Source: Bradyrhizobium sp. LMTR 3 (lineage in GTDB: Bacteria; Pseudomonadota; Alphaproteobacteria; Rhizobiales; Xanthobacteraceae). From it: DNA of 64,000 bases. Positions 54,892-63,516 of the stretch are shown in pieces. The position numbers were made by a program, and so were the translations under genes. The stretch is taken from positions 744,001 to 808,000 of the forward strand of contig NZ_MAXC01000012.1 of the NCBI RefSeq assembly GCF_001693485.1, given 5' to 3'. The notes beneath the pieces are model-generated. The model saw nothing but the letters and a program-made list of their open reading frames with translations, made no database searches and was not told the origin of the DNA. Each line of letters opens with the position of its first letter. Position 1 is the stretch's first letter.

Positions 54892-55709
54892 TTAAGGAGG
54901 TTCTTGAACAACTCGAGCACGGTGTTGGACTGACTGATTTCCGATCCCATATATTCGACGAGGAAGGTGGCGTAACTTACCATGATTATTCCATACGCCA
55001 GATTCTTCATGGTGGGAGAGACATCGTTCAGTTTGAGTTGCGGCGCAAACCGCCCGAGTATCATGACCGACACATCGAGTAGCAGCAGGAATGCCAACAC
55101 CGGGCCAGAGACCAGTAGCGCCGTATACATGATGTGACCGAGAAGCCCCAGAAATGCCATCGCGCCTTGCACGGTCAAGCTAGGCATCAGCCGATACACG
55201 GGCCAGATCAAATAGCTGCCATAAAGGCCCCTAATCATATTCTCCAATCCCCCGGCTAGAACGAAAATCGCAATCGCAGTGGTACCGAGTAAAACCGCCG
55301 TCGCCGAAGCCTGGCCACGCGTGGCTGGATCATCGGAAGCAACAGGGTTCGTAATCCCCCGTTGGGTATCGATGATCTCACCCACTGCCTGGATGCTCCA
55401 TAGCGGAATACTGAGCAAAAAGCCGATGAGCAGGCCGACGAACACCTCCTTCAAACCGAGCAGCGTGACACTGATCAGTCGTGAGCCCTGATCCAACGAC
55501 TGCAAGCCGTGCCTGATCTGCAACAGGCATGGCAGTCCCATCGCAAAGGTCACGCAGCCGCGGATCAGCCCGCTAATGCGCGGCAGCGTAAATACGGGAA
55601 GGACCAACATAATGCCAAGGGCGCGGGCTGCCGCGAGCCCGGCTGCAAGCACGAGTTCGATCGCCTCCTGGATCAGAGTTTGCGTTTCAGTGAGTGAGGG
55701 GACGTTCAT
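54888..55709 (-). CDS. rhcT: RhcT (SctT), T3SS export-apparatus protein
   Basis: A 273-residue inner-membrane protein of the FliR/SctT family with about six to eight helices. Motifs: ARALGIMLVLPVFTLPRISG, LLIGFLLSIPLWSIQAVGEI, and IDTQRGITNPVASDDP, the family loop. C-terminal DVSPTMKNLAYGIIM and FLVEYM are as in other RhcT proteins. It overlaps rhcU by four bases (ATGA) and follows rhcS directly, consistent with ordered assembly of SctR-S-T-U. Length is usual for the family. Confidence 0.95.
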   Translation of the reverse strand: MNVPSLTETQTLIQEAIELVLAAGLAAARALGIMLVLPVFTLPRISGLIRGCVTFAMGLPCLLQIRHGLQSLDQGSRLISVTLLGLKEVFVGLLIGFLLSIPLWSIQAVGEIIDTQRGITNPVASDDPATRGQASATAVLLGTTAIAIFVLAGGLENMIRGLYGSYLIWPVYRLMPSLTVQGAMAFLGLLGHIMYTALLVSGPVLAFLLLLDVSVMILGRFAPQLKLNDVSPTMKNLAYGIIMVSYATFLVEYMGSEISQSNTVLELFKNLLK

Positions 55710-55994
55710 CTAACGTCGACTAAAACTTGCTGTGAGTGCGGGAAAGTCGGTAAATACCTGCTCTGCTTCCTTGATCAGCGCGGCGCTGAGCACTGGAGAG
55801 AACAAAGCGATCACCGCGACAACGACCAGAAGCTTCACAGTCAGTGGCAAGGTTTGATCCTGAAGCTGCGTTGCCGCTTGGATGATGCCGACGACCAAGC
55901 CGACAACGACCGCCGCGATAAGCGTAGGCAGAACCCAGATCATGAAGAGCACAAGTGACCGGCTCATATGAGTCAGAATGCTCGCCTCATCCAT
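55710..55994 (-). CDS. rhcS: RhcS (SctS), T3SS export-apparatus protein
   Basis: A 94-residue protein with two membrane helices, FliQ/SctS family. Helix 1: LVLFMIWVLPTLIAAVVVGL; between them GIIQAATQLQDQTLPLTVKL, the strongly conserved family loop; helix 2: LLVVVAVIALFSPVLSAAL. It sits with rhcR and rhcT in the standard order, two bases after the rhcR stop. Four copies join SctR and SctT to form the export gate in known systems. Confidence 0.95.
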   Translation of the reverse strand: MDEASILTHMSRSLVLFMIWVLPTLIAAVVVGLVVGIIQAATQLQDQTLPLTVKLLVVVAVIALFSPVLSAALIKEAEQVFTDFPALTASFSRR

Positions 55995-55996
55995 GC

Positions 55997-56662
55997 TCAG
56001 CCTCCCGGTGTTGTGTAGCTGAGCACCAGCCCGTGCATGAGCCGCGACCAGCCGTCGATTGAGACGAATAGGAACAGCTTAAAAGGCACGGATATCACCG
56101 TTGGCGAAACCATCGACATACCCATGGCCATCAAGATGGTCGTTACAATCAGATCGATGGTGATAAAGGGCAGATAGAGAAGAAAACCAATTTCGAATCC
56201 ACGCTTGAGTTCCGAAATTAGGAAAGATGGCACCAGAATGACCAGGTCATCGGCGCTCACGTTGCCGCGCATGTCGTCGGGCCAGACCTGTTCGGTTGAA
56301 GCCAAGAAGAAACGGCGCTGCTCGTCAGCGGTGAACTTCTTCAGATGCCCGCGCAGCGGCTCCTGCGCCTCCTTTGCGGCGCTCAGCCAATCGTCGACCG
56401 TTTGGTAGCGGAGTTGTGGCGCAGAAAGGCGATTATAGGTCTGTTGAATCACTGGCGCGCTAATGAAAACTGTCAGGATCAGCGCCGCCCCGTATAGAAC
56501 AAGGTTCGGTGGGATAGATTGAGTCCCGAGCGCGTTGCGAACGAGGAAGAGCACGACGGACACTTTTATGAACGCTGTGCTTGTTACGACTAGGAACGCC
56601 AGCAGGCCAAGGCCGGCTGTGAGCGCAAGAAGACCAAGAATTCCCGGTTGAATGTCAGTCAT
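55997..56662 (-). CDS. rhcR: RhcR (SctR), T3SS export-apparatus protein
   Basis: A 221-residue FliP/SctR protein. Motifs: STAFIKVSVVLFLVRNALGT, QSIPPNLVLYGAALILTVFI, the soluble loop with FFLASTEQVWPDD, LVILVPSFLISELKRGFEIG, and FLLYLPFITIDLIVTTILMA then MGMSMVSPTVISVPFKL, all well preserved. The start overlaps the end of rhcQ by eight bases. Five copies form the core of the export gate in known systems. Confidence 0.95.
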   Translation of the reverse strand: MTDIQPGILGLLALTAGLGLLAFLVVTSTAFIKVSVVLFLVRNALGTQSIPPNLVLYGAALILTVFISAPVIQQTYNRLSAPQLRYQTVDDWLSAAKEAQEPLRGHLKKFTADEQRRFFLASTEQVWPDDMRGNVSADDLVILVPSFLISELKRGFEIGFLLYLPFITIDLIVTTILMAMGMSMVSPTVISVPFKLFLFVSIDGWSRLMHGLVLSYTTPGG

Positions 56663-57767
56663 TGACGGCCAACCTGCCCCGCAACCTGACGCCGAGCTCC
56701 CCGCCGATGCTTACGATGTCCCCGCGGCCTATGCGGCGGCCGTTAGCAAGGATATCAACCGGTCCGTCGAGCGGCCGGCCAAGTTCGAACACATGTCCCT
56801 CGCTGATATCCCTCAAGGCTCCGAGTGCGACAGTCCAGCGGCCGCATTCGAAAACAAGAGTAATCTCGATGTTGTCGAGATCACCTTCAGAGGGCGGCCG
56901 GGGTTTTTCGGATTGGGTCATCATATGTGCACACTCCAAGGGATGTGGTTGGAGGCGGAATGCCCCTCGTACGATCAAGCGATCCTCTGCAACGTGTGCC
57001 GGAGCCCATAAGGTTCCCGTGTTGAGGATGGCTTGGCCACGGGCAAAGGGTATTACGTCCGGCAATAGAGCGTCTCCTGCATTTGCTTTCCGTAGCAACG
57101 CGACTGTCGTACGGAGCGAGCCGATCTCTCCCTTAACGATGACAGGCAATTCTGAGGGAAGCTGGCGATCCTCTCGCGGCAGCTGCCTGAGCAGTCCGCC
57201 TAACGCCCGAAACGTGGGTGGAACTGAACCATCGAGAGAAGAGAACAGGAACAGGCGCGCTTTGCCCTTGAATGGGCCGTAGGTGATTTCGAGCTCCAGA
57301 TAAGGACCTCGAGCCGTCGCTTCGCTCAAACAGATCAGCTGCAACTTCTGTTGCGTCAGACCCTCTAGTTGATTGAGCAACGGATCCAGTGCAAATTCGA
57401 CGAGGAGCGAACGAGTGGGCTCGGCAGGTAGGCCAAGCCCACTTTGCACCGTCGCGATCAGCCCTTCTACAATCGGACGGGCCAAGGATAAGATGATTGT
57501 TTCATGTCCGACGGCCCAAACGCAGTCGAGCATCGATACCGCACACGGCACCGCCTCCCAGACAAGCCGTTCCATCCGCACGGATAGCGGCTTATCACTT
57601 AGACGGCTTTGCAGAGGCTTGCGGGCAGCAGCGATCTCGTTGAGCCAGGAGACGACCGCAGGGGACAGGGTTAGCGCCGGCTTAACTCCCGATTGTTCGC
57701 CTGGAGCCGTATTCGCAGACCCGTCGGCGAGACGAGGCGCTCTCGCTAGCATAAGAGAAGAAGCCAT
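56655..57767 (-). CDS. rhcQ: RhcQ (SctQ), T3SS cytoplasmic-ring (sorting platform) protein
   Basis: A 370-residue FliN/SctQ-type protein. The N-terminal 250 residues are poorly conserved in the family; KPALTLSPAVVSWLNEIAAA and CVWAVGHETIILSLARPIVE are visible. The C-terminal SpoA domain is clear: LDNIEITLVFECGRWTVALG, ALRDISEGHVFELGRPLDGP and GRGDIVSIGGELGVRLRGRL. It is five bases after the y4yJ stop and overlaps rhcR. It should form the cytoplasmic pods with NolV and RhcN. Confidence 0.9.
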   Translation of the reverse strand: MASSLMLARAPRLADGSANTAPGEQSGVKPALTLSPAVVSWLNEIAAARKPLQSRLSDKPLSVRMERLVWEAVPCAVSMLDCVWAVGHETIILSLARPIVEGLIATVQSGLGLPAEPTRSLLVEFALDPLLNQLEGLTQQKLQLICLSEATARGPYLELEITYGPFKGKARLFLFSSLDGSVPPTFRALGGLLRQLPREDRQLPSELPVIVKGEIGSLRTTVALLRKANAGDALLPDVIPFARGQAILNTGTLWAPAHVAEDRLIVRGAFRLQPHPLECAHMMTQSEKPRPPSEGDLDNIEITLVFECGRWTVALGALRDISEGHVFELGRPLDGPVDILANGRRIGRGDIVSIGGELGVRLRGRLAVND

Positions 57768-57772
57768 CAGAT

Positions 57773-58303
57773 TTAGCCGCTAGCCGTGCGGGTACGCGAA
57801 CCACTCCGATATCGAAGCAAAACCTCGTCATCGGCCTCTATCTCGGCTTCCGCTTCCGAATGGGCATCACTCGCGCGCTGAACGTCGCCTTCAATTTGCT
57901 GCCATTTGTGACTCGCTGCCGAGCACTTGGTCAAAATGGTCCGCGCCTCGAAGACCGCCGTGTCGGCCCGCTCTTGAGCGGCGCGCGCTTCCTCAAGTCT
58001 TCGGCGTGCTCCTGCGGTCTCAGCTTTAAGCCGTCCAATGACGATGTGACAGTGACGATCGAGCTCTTCGACAGATAGCGAATCAAAAGATACCAGTTCT
58101 CGGTAAAGCTCCGCTTCGCGCGCCACTTGGTTTTTCTCGGCTGTTGCAAGATCCCGGACAGCTTGTTCCACCGCTTGGACCGCAGTGCGGCGCTTGGCCT
58201 CCATGTTGGACACCTCACGAAGGGCGCTCCGCTGTCTCATATCCTTCAGTAGCCGCAATTTCGAGGCATGGACACGATTCACGCGGTCAGACGTGACATC
58301 CAT
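57773..58303 (-). CDS. Y4yJ (SctO-like) T3SS stalk protein
   Basis: A 176-residue, almost wholly helical protein between the ATPase and RhcQ, the position of Y4yJ in NGR234 and of FliJ/SctO in other systems. The pattern is a long antiparallel coiled coil: KLRLLKDMRQRSALREVSNM, RRTAVQAVEQAVRDLATAEK, then ETAGARRRLEEARAAQERAD. SctO inserts into the ATPase ring as a rotor-like stalk. Sequence is weakly conserved, so the call rests on position, length and coiled coil. The start overlaps rhcN by 25 bases. Confidence 0.8.
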   Translation of the reverse strand: MDVTSDRVNRVHASKLRLLKDMRQRSALREVSNMEAKRRTAVQAVEQAVRDLATAEKNQVAREAELYRELVSFDSLSVEELDRHCHIVIGRLKAETAGARRRLEEARAAQERADTAVFEARTILTKCSAASHKWQQIEGDVQRASDAHSEAEAEIEADDEVLLRYRSGSRTRTASG

Positions 58304-59628
58304 GTAACCGTCTCCTCAAAGCTTGACGCCTCGTCTCCGCCCTGACGCAGGAACTTCCGCAACTCTTCGATCGAATTAATTGCCCGGTCTGTCAGGGGAT
58401 CACTGCCTTGCTTATGTTCGCCAACCTTCACCAAGAACTCGGCCTCCGCGTAGCGGGAGAGTAGATCTCGGAAGAAGGAAGCCGCCTTGCGATGCGACAC
58501 GGAGACGACCGCATTCATCACGCGGCTGCGGCTTGACAATACGTCAATAGCGGGAAAATGCTCGCGCGCAGCCAAAAGGCGTGAGAGAACAACGTGGCCA
58601 TCAAGAATGCCTCGTGATTCTTCGGCGATTGGATCTCCCGAGCCGTCGCCTTCGACAAGCACAGTATAGAAGGCCGTGATTGAGCCGCGCTCGCCCATGC
58701 CGGCACGTTCCAACAGGCCAGGGAGCATCGCAAAAACCGACGGCGGAAAGCCGCGCCGCGTCGGAGGCTCTCCTGCGGCAAGGCCGATTTCGCGCATGGC
58801 GCGGCTAAAGCGCGTCAATGAGTCCATCATCAGGACGACGCGAAGTCCTTCATCACGAAAATATTCAGCGAGTGCCGTCGCCATGTGAGCGCATTGCGCT
58901 CGTTCCATTGCCGAGCGGTCGGAGGTCTCAACGACCACGACGGTGCGGCGAAGCGCTGCCTCACCAAGGTGCTGCTCGATGAATTCCCGCACTTCGCGAC
59001 CGCGCTCACCGATCAACGCGACTATGGTGGCGTCGGCAGCCGCGCCTTTTACAATCTGCGACAGGAGCGTCGACTTACCGCACCCTGGGTCTCCGTAGAT
59101 GCCGATCCGCTGCCCCTCGCCACAAGTCAGAAGCCCATCCAAGACACGGACGCCAAGTGGGAATGGTCGCTCGATACCGCGCCTTGTCATTGGGTTGGGC
59201 GCCTTACCGCGCAGCGGACGAGTTTGAGCGGCGGTGATTGGACCCTTTCCGTCGATCGGACGGCCGAAGCTGTCGATCACCCGGCCAAGCAAATCGGGGC
59301 CGACCGGAACTTCATGCATTCGTCCGGTCGCGACTACTTCTGCTCGGCTGGATAAGCCCGCCATGTCACCAATGGGAGTAAGCAATACCCCATCTTGCAA
59401 TAGGCCGACCACCTCGGCCTCGAGCGACCATCCGGTGCGAGGATCCTGCAACAGGCAAAGCTCCCCTATACGCGCCTCCGGCAACACGGCATGGAGCAAG
59501 GTGCCGACTGCCCGTGTGATCCGCCCTCGTACAGCACGCGTGTCGATATGCTTTGCTGTAGATTTCAGAGACGATAGCGCGGCGTGCAGATTCCTCTCTC
59601 CCGCCGCATGGGTTGCTGATGTGGTCAC
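58279..59628 (-). CDS. rhcN: RhcN (SctN), T3SS ATPase
   Basis: A 449-residue F1-like ATPase that unfolds and releases export substrates. Walker A is IYGDPGCGKSTLLSQI, followed by VALIGERGREVREFIEQHLG, Walker B VVLMMDSLTRFSRAMREIGL, and the catalytic/interface region GEPPTRRGFPPSVFAMLPGL. GTG 59628 is the start: it overlaps the nolV stop as GTGA and gives the usual length; the longer frame from 59730 has no family match. Known family members form hexamers. Confidence 0.95.
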   Translation of the reverse strand: MTTSATHAAGERNLHAALSSLKSTAKHIDTRAVRGRITRAVGTLLHAVLPEARIGELCLLQDPRTGWSLEAEVVGLLQDGVLLTPIGDMAGLSSRAEVVATGRMHEVPVGPDLLGRVIDSFGRPIDGKGPITAAQTRPLRGKAPNPMTRRGIERPFPLGVRVLDGLLTCGEGQRIGIYGDPGCGKSTLLSQIVKGAAADATIVALIGERGREVREFIEQHLGEAALRRTVVVVETSDRSAMERAQCAHMATALAEYFRDEGLRVVLMMDSLTRFSRAMREIGLAAGEPPTRRGFPPSVFAMLPGLLERAGMGERGSITAFYTVLVEGDGSGDPIAEESRGILDGHVVLSRLLAAREHFPAIDVLSSRSRVMNAVVSVSHRKAASFFRDLLSRYAEAEFLVKVGEHKQGSDPLTDRAINSIEELRKFLRQGGDEASSFEETVTWMSRLTA

Positions 59629-60248
59629 GGTCCGTCTTCCTTTGAAGGCAAACCCAGGCCAAGACGTAGAGCTCGGAGCTGCGCGGCAACTCCAATGTCC
59701 ACATTGCCAAATTCGCTCCACAACACGCACTGCTCTGTCGTTAGAGCCGGATCCGGATCAACCCGCACTTTCGGCCGGCCCTCCTGTCCATCGCACGTAG
59801 CGAACTCGCGCGCCAGCGCATCGGCTTTAAGAGGAGAGACATGAAGGCAAATTTCCGCGCTACCATATTTTTGCTCGATCGCGTGACGAACGGTTCTCAC
59901 CAACATCTCGCCTGGATCAAACGCGCCCAGCAGATCGCTCACGATCTCCATGACGAGCTGCGGCAACTCCTGCTCCAGAATGGCTTTTCGCTGCGCAAGT
60001 GCGGAAGTAGCCTGCGCGATCAGCCGAGACATTTCCTCGGCGCCGCTCTTGAAGCCGTCCTCACGGCCGCGCGCCCGCTCCCGCCTATAAGCTGTCCGTC
60101 CCCAGCCGCGAACGCGCTGCAGATGCCGCTCGGCAGCCGCGCGGGCTTCTACGGCATCGCACCAGATTCCGATCTCGGCAGACGGTATCAGAGGCCCGAG
60201 CGGACGTACCTCGGGGGCCACCGGCAGCGCTGGGTCATCAGCTGTCAT
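59625..60248 (-). CDS. nolV: NolV (SctL), T3SS stator/ATPase regulator
   Basis: A 207-residue FliH/SctL-type protein. The N-terminus is proline-rich (LPVAPEVRPLGPLIPS), then a long helix (AEERHLQRVRGW-type, residues 33-90: DAVEARAAAERHLQRVRGWG) and a C-terminal globular part, DLLGAFDPGEMLVRTVRHAI, CLHVSPLKADALAREFA and FGNVDIGVAAQLRALRLGL. It links the ATPase to RhcQ. Overlaps nolU by 11 bases and rhcN by GTGA. Length and order agree with NolV of other rhizobia. Confidence 0.9.
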   Translation of the reverse strand: MTADDPALPVAPEVRPLGPLIPSAEIGIWCDAVEARAAAERHLQRVRGWGRTAYRRERARGREDGFKSGAEEMSRLIAQATSALAQRKAILEQELPQLVMEIVSDLLGAFDPGEMLVRTVRHAIEQKYGSAEICLHVSPLKADALAREFATCDGQEGRPKVRVDPDPALTTEQCVLWSEFGNVDIGVAAQLRALRLGLGLPSKEDGP

Positions 60249-60876
60249 GCCGTGGCGTCTCCCTCGACAAATGGGCTATCACCAAGGAAAGCAATGGGCC
60301 CGCGGCATTGCGGTGTTCGGCCGCTGGATTCTCCGCAGCAGTGCCCATGGGCAAGCGTAATAGCACGCGCGTGCGATCAAGTGCCGAGGCTTCGTTGAGC
60401 CAAGCACCTAAGCAGGCATGGCCATCGTGCTCAATCTGTTGCGAAAGTTGCTCCGGATCAGCGGTAGTGCTGATTGCGACCGCGCTGGCCAAGTTACGGA
60501 TACCGAAAGCGTGCGCTTCTGCCCCGATACGGCCGAGCAGAATCGCGAGATGCTGCTTTGAGACGAGCTTTAGGAGCGAGCGAGCATGCCAGATACTGCC
60601 GGCAAGCAAAGCAGCCCTACTCGGATCATGGCCGAGCAGAAGATCATCTCCCCAGTGACGGCCGTTGGATTCCATTTCATTACCAAGCAGCGTTTCAGCA
60701 AGTCTTACCTGCAGCCTCGAGCTCTTCTGTAGCCGCACCAAAGTCGAAGCCGACAGCCGGCCGTCAAGGCGTGCAGCAAATCGGGTCAGATGGGTAGAAG
60801 CAGCAAGCTCGCGCAGGCCCTTAGATAGCGATTCGGACCACGTATCAGAACCGGCAGATGGCAGCGGCATGGGCAT
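60238..60876 (-). CDS. nolU: NolU, SctK-like T3SS protein
   Basis: A 212-residue protein from ATG 60876 (MPMPLPSAGSDTWSESLSKG) with GGAGTGAG upstream; the longer frame to 61326 is antisense-like debris over rhcJ. Typical segments are TRFAARLDGRLSASTLVRLQ and LLGRIGAEAHAFGIRNLASA. The length equals that reported for NolU in fast growers. NolU occupies the SctK place of the sorting platform. The gene starts 11 bases after the rhcJ stop. Confidence 0.9.
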   Translation of the reverse strand: MPMPLPSAGSDTWSESLSKGLRELAASTHLTRFAARLDGRLSASTLVRLQKSSRLQVRLAETLLGNEMESNGRHWGDDLLLGHDPSRAALLAGSIWHARSLLKLVSKQHLAILLGRIGAEAHAFGIRNLASAVAISTTADPEQLSQQIEHDGHACLGAWLNEASALDRTRVLLRLPMGTAAENPAAEHRNAAGPLLSLVIAHLSRETPRHDS

Positions 60877-60886
60877 TTGCTCACTC

Positions 60887-61753
60887 CTATGCCTTGTCGG
60901 AAGCGATCTTTTTACTGGGAGGCAGGATAGCCGGCGTGTTCGAATGGATGCCAAATCTGGATCGCGCGCGCGACGGCTGGGCGCGCTGACGCATAAGAGA
61001 GCCCAGGAATATGTAGCACAGAAGGCCAACGGCAGCGCCACCTCCCCCGATAGCGGCCGCAAGCAGCGGGTCTGAAATAGATTTGGTCGACTGAGCGGAC
61101 GCAGCTGGCCGGGCCGGCAGTTCAAGCGGAGCCCGCTCAACCGGCACAAAGACCACCGCCACCTTGTCATAGGATAGGCCCTCGATGCTGTTGGCGACCA
61201 GCATCTTGATCTGCGGTAGCAGAACCGAGAGCTTTGCATTGGAGTTATGTCGAACGAACACCGACGCTGAGGACGGCATCGTGTCCTGGCGCAATAGATC
61301 ATTCTTCGGCAAAACAACGTGGACACGCGCGGATATGACGCCGTCGATATCGCTAATCGTGCGCGACAATTCTTCGCTCAGGGCATAAACGTAGCGGGCG
61401 CGCTCCTCGATCGGCGAGGCAACCAGGCCCGATCCTTTGAACACCTCGCCGAGGTTCTTGAAAGGGTGGCGTGGCAACCCTTCGAGATTTAGTAGCTCAA
61501 TCGAATAGGCTAGCTGCTTCTCCTCGACCTGGATCGTGCTGGTCCCGTCCTTGGCAGTAACACGGACCGCATCGACGCCCTTGCTAAGCAGGAGCGCAAG
61601 CATCTCATTGGCCTCGCGTTCCTGCACTTTGGTATAGAGATCGGCCTTACAGCCAATCAAGGGGAGGAGAAGCGATAGCACGGCAAAAACACGCAACCGC
61701 CGACCGGATAGGCGGGCATGGCCGTTTTGTCCATCGATGAAACCAGACGTCAA
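60887..61753 (-). CDS. rhcJ: RhcJ/NolT (SctJ), T3SS inner-membrane ring lipoprotein
   Basis: A 288-residue lipoprotein of the SctJ/FliF family. Signal and lipobox: FAVLSLLLPLIGCKADLYTK, acyl-Cys at residue 35. The periplasmic ring domains carry REANEMLALLLSKGVDAVRV and GDVFKGSGLVASP-type sequence (read LGEVFKGSGLVASPIEERAR), then the family signature SDIDGVISARVHVVLPKNDL and PSSASVFVRHNSNAKLSVLL. One membrane helix near the C-terminus (AAAIGGGGAAVGLLCYIFLG) is followed by a basic cytoplasmic tail. Length is normal. Confidence 0.94.
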   Translation of the reverse strand: MTSGFIDGQNGHARLSGRRLRVFAVLSLLLPLIGCKADLYTKVQEREANEMLALLLSKGVDAVRVTAKDGTSTIQVEEKQLAYSIELLNLEGLPRHPFKNLGEVFKGSGLVASPIEERARYVYALSEELSRTISDIDGVISARVHVVLPKNDLLRQDTMPSSASVFVRHNSNAKLSVLLPQIKMLVANSIEGLSYDKVAVVFVPVERAPLELPARPAASAQSTKSISDPLLAAAIGGGGAAVGLLCYIFLGSLMRQRAQPSRARSRFGIHSNTPAILPPSKKIASDKA

Positions 61754-61758
61754 CGAAC

Positions 61759-62283
61759 TCAGCCCGCCGATAGCAATTTGTTCAAAGATGAGCTGACCGC
61801 GCTGGTGCTCTTGGACACAAGCGAAACCTCGACGACACCCTTGTAAACGTCCCGCAGACCCGCAACCATCGCGTCGAAGTCGAGCACCACTTCCGGCTTG
61901 CCTGCAGGGGTCGCCCCAACTAGCTGCGACCGCGAAAGCGGCTGAGCGGCCGGCCCAGGTTGAACGGCCTTCGAAATGGCCGCCACACCGCCGCTCGTTA
62001 CAGAAGGAACGGGGTTGCCCCGATACATCGAAGAGAGAGCCTGGAGCACACGCTCGCCGGGCGAGCTCGCCTGCACTGTTGCACGCTGAACCTCTGACAC
62101 CGCAGGAACGGATGCTGCCCTATCTGTGACTGAGGAGACAGCGTCTGATGTCGACGCGACATGCAGAAGAGTCTGCTGAAACTGGCTCTGCTGGCCGATG
62201 GCTGCCGGCTGGCAGAGCCCGGATAGACCGTCGGCAGGGTTCAGAGAGATCGGCGTAGCGCCTAGCATGATCGAAGGTGTCAT
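61759..62283 (-). CDS. nolB: NolB (SctI-like) T3SS inner-rod protein, first gene of the operon
   Basis: A 174-residue protein; Ser/Ala/Val-rich N-terminal part, conserved C-terminal helix DFDAMVAGLRDVYKGVVEVS and LVSKSTSAVSSSLNKLLSAG typical of rod/needle-type export substrates. ATG 62283 lies 52 bases from a tts box, so NolB heads the TtsI-controlled operon through rhcU. rhcJ follows five bases after its stop. Confidence 0.9.
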   Translation of the reverse strand: MTPSIMLGATPISLNPADGLSGLCQPAAIGQQSQFQQTLLHVASTSDAVSSVTDRAASVPAVSEVQRATVQASSPGERVLQALSSMYRGNPVPSVTSGGVAAISKAVQPGPAAQPLSRSQLVGATPAGKPEVVLDFDAMVAGLRDVYKGVVEVSLVSKSTSAVSSSLNKLLSAG

Positions 62284-62335
62284 TGGTTTGGCGGCGATGA
62301 GAGTCGCCGTTGTTAAGAATTGATGGTCAATACCG

Positions 62336-62365
62336 TAAAGAGGCGAGCTGACCGCAAGCTGACGA
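62336..62365 (-). promoter_or_regulatory. tts box of the nolB...rhcU operon
   Basis: On the minus strand TCGTCAGCTTGCGGTCAGCT followed by CGCCTCTTTA matches the consensus in the whole TCGTCAGCTT half and the second AGCT; the central TCGAA is degenerate. It lies between the divergent nolB and rhcC1 genes. Confidence 0.8.
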
Positions 62366-62458
62366 ACACGCGAGCCATAAGGCCATTTTAAAGATCACGT
62401 TTGGCTTCCAATTTAGGTGAAGCCTTAATACTTGTTCTCAGGCCGAAGGGACTTTGGA

Positions 62459-63284
62459 ATGCTAAGCCGACGCACGATCCTGAACATTTTGAACCGAGTT
62501 GCGGGCGCAGGAGTTTTCCTTTGCACCGGGGTACTCACGGCATTTGGGGCTCCGCTCTTGCTTCCTTCGGCACCTTATAGCTACACGGTTCTGGATCAGG
62601 ACCTGTCTGCCGCACTGCTGGAATTCGGTAACAACCTCAATATCAGAGTAAACGTAAGCGCCGAGGTGAAGGGTCGGATTCGCGGGCGCATGCCAGATCT
62701 GCCACCACGCGAGTTCCTCGATCGTTTGACCAATCTCTACAATCTTCAATGGTACTACGATGGGCTCGTGCTGTATGTATCTGCTGCAAATGAGGCGCAA
62801 AGTCGTCTGCTTGTGTTGAAGCCGATCAGCTTCGATGCGTTCAAGGCGGCCCTCGATGCACTCAACATCTCCGACGAGCGCTATCTTGTGAGACCGGCAC
62901 CAGGAGATGGCCTCGTCCTGGTTTCTGGTCCACCACGTTTCATCGCGCTCTTGGACCAGACGCTCAACGGCCTTGTGGCCGAACGACAGGCGCGGCCACG
63001 CTCTCTCACCGCCGAGAAGCCGCTTGGGCACCAGCGTCTGCGGAGAAAAATGTTACGGATTTCCAGTTTGTAGGCTCCGTATTGTCTGTATCTGAGAGCG
63101 AATCAACGGCTTTGCCACTTCTGCGGCCTAAACGTTCCTGAACAAAGATCCGGTCGTCGCAGCATTTCGAGGCAATATCGATCAGCTGCTCGATGCCGTG
63201 AAACTGCCGAGAGTACCTCGTTCGAGAGCTAGGGCGCTGGCGGAGTTCATGTCTAGTACCGTCCGGGCGTTCCCTATTCGCTAG
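62459..63284 (+). pseudogene. rhcC1: rhcC1 (nolW), T3SS secretin N-terminal subunit, with two apparent 1-base frameshifts
   Basis: Codons from ATG 62459 encode the signal peptide (AGAGVFLCTGVLTAFGA) and the secretin N-terminal domains: YSYTVLDQDLSAALLEFGNN, MPDLPPREFLDRLTNLYNLQ, DEALNISDERYLVR-type sequence (read ALNISDERYLVRPAPGDGLV). Near 63030 the frame is lost; the conserved continuation lies one frame over: APASAEKNVTDFQFVGSVLS and SESESTALPLLRPK. That frame meets TGA near 63136, and a third frame then gives NKDPVVAAFRGNIDQLLDAV to TAG 63282-63284. Both breaks are at short homopolymers (a G run, a T pair), each explained by one missing base. As read, translation ends at TAG 63071-63073 after 204 codons, keeping most of the N-terminal domain. 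Either a true defect or sequencing error. Confidence 0.8.
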
Positions 63285-63516
63285 CAGGTCAGGCCCCAAT
63301 CCCGTGCGACTTGCTCAGAGCTAGAAGCATCCGCAGAAGATGCCTCCACGCCCGGCGAGATCATCCCGGAATGGTGGCGAAATCATCTCGGAATTCGCAG
63401 GCCGCAGCGCGTCGGTACACGCGCGCGAGATCGTCGGAATTCGCAGTTTCGTTGCCATGGGATGTTGGGCGCATCGAAAACGAAGAACTCGGGGACTCCC
63501 AGCCCAAGCGCGTTCT

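Noticed and set aside
59629..59730. Upstream extension of rhcN
   Set aside because: It overlaps nolV, has no family character, and GTG 59628 gives a GTGA overlap with the nolV stop.
60877..61326. Upstream extension of nolU to 362 codons
   Set aside because: The extension overlaps rhcJ entirely; the 212-codon form has a good ribosome site and the usual length.
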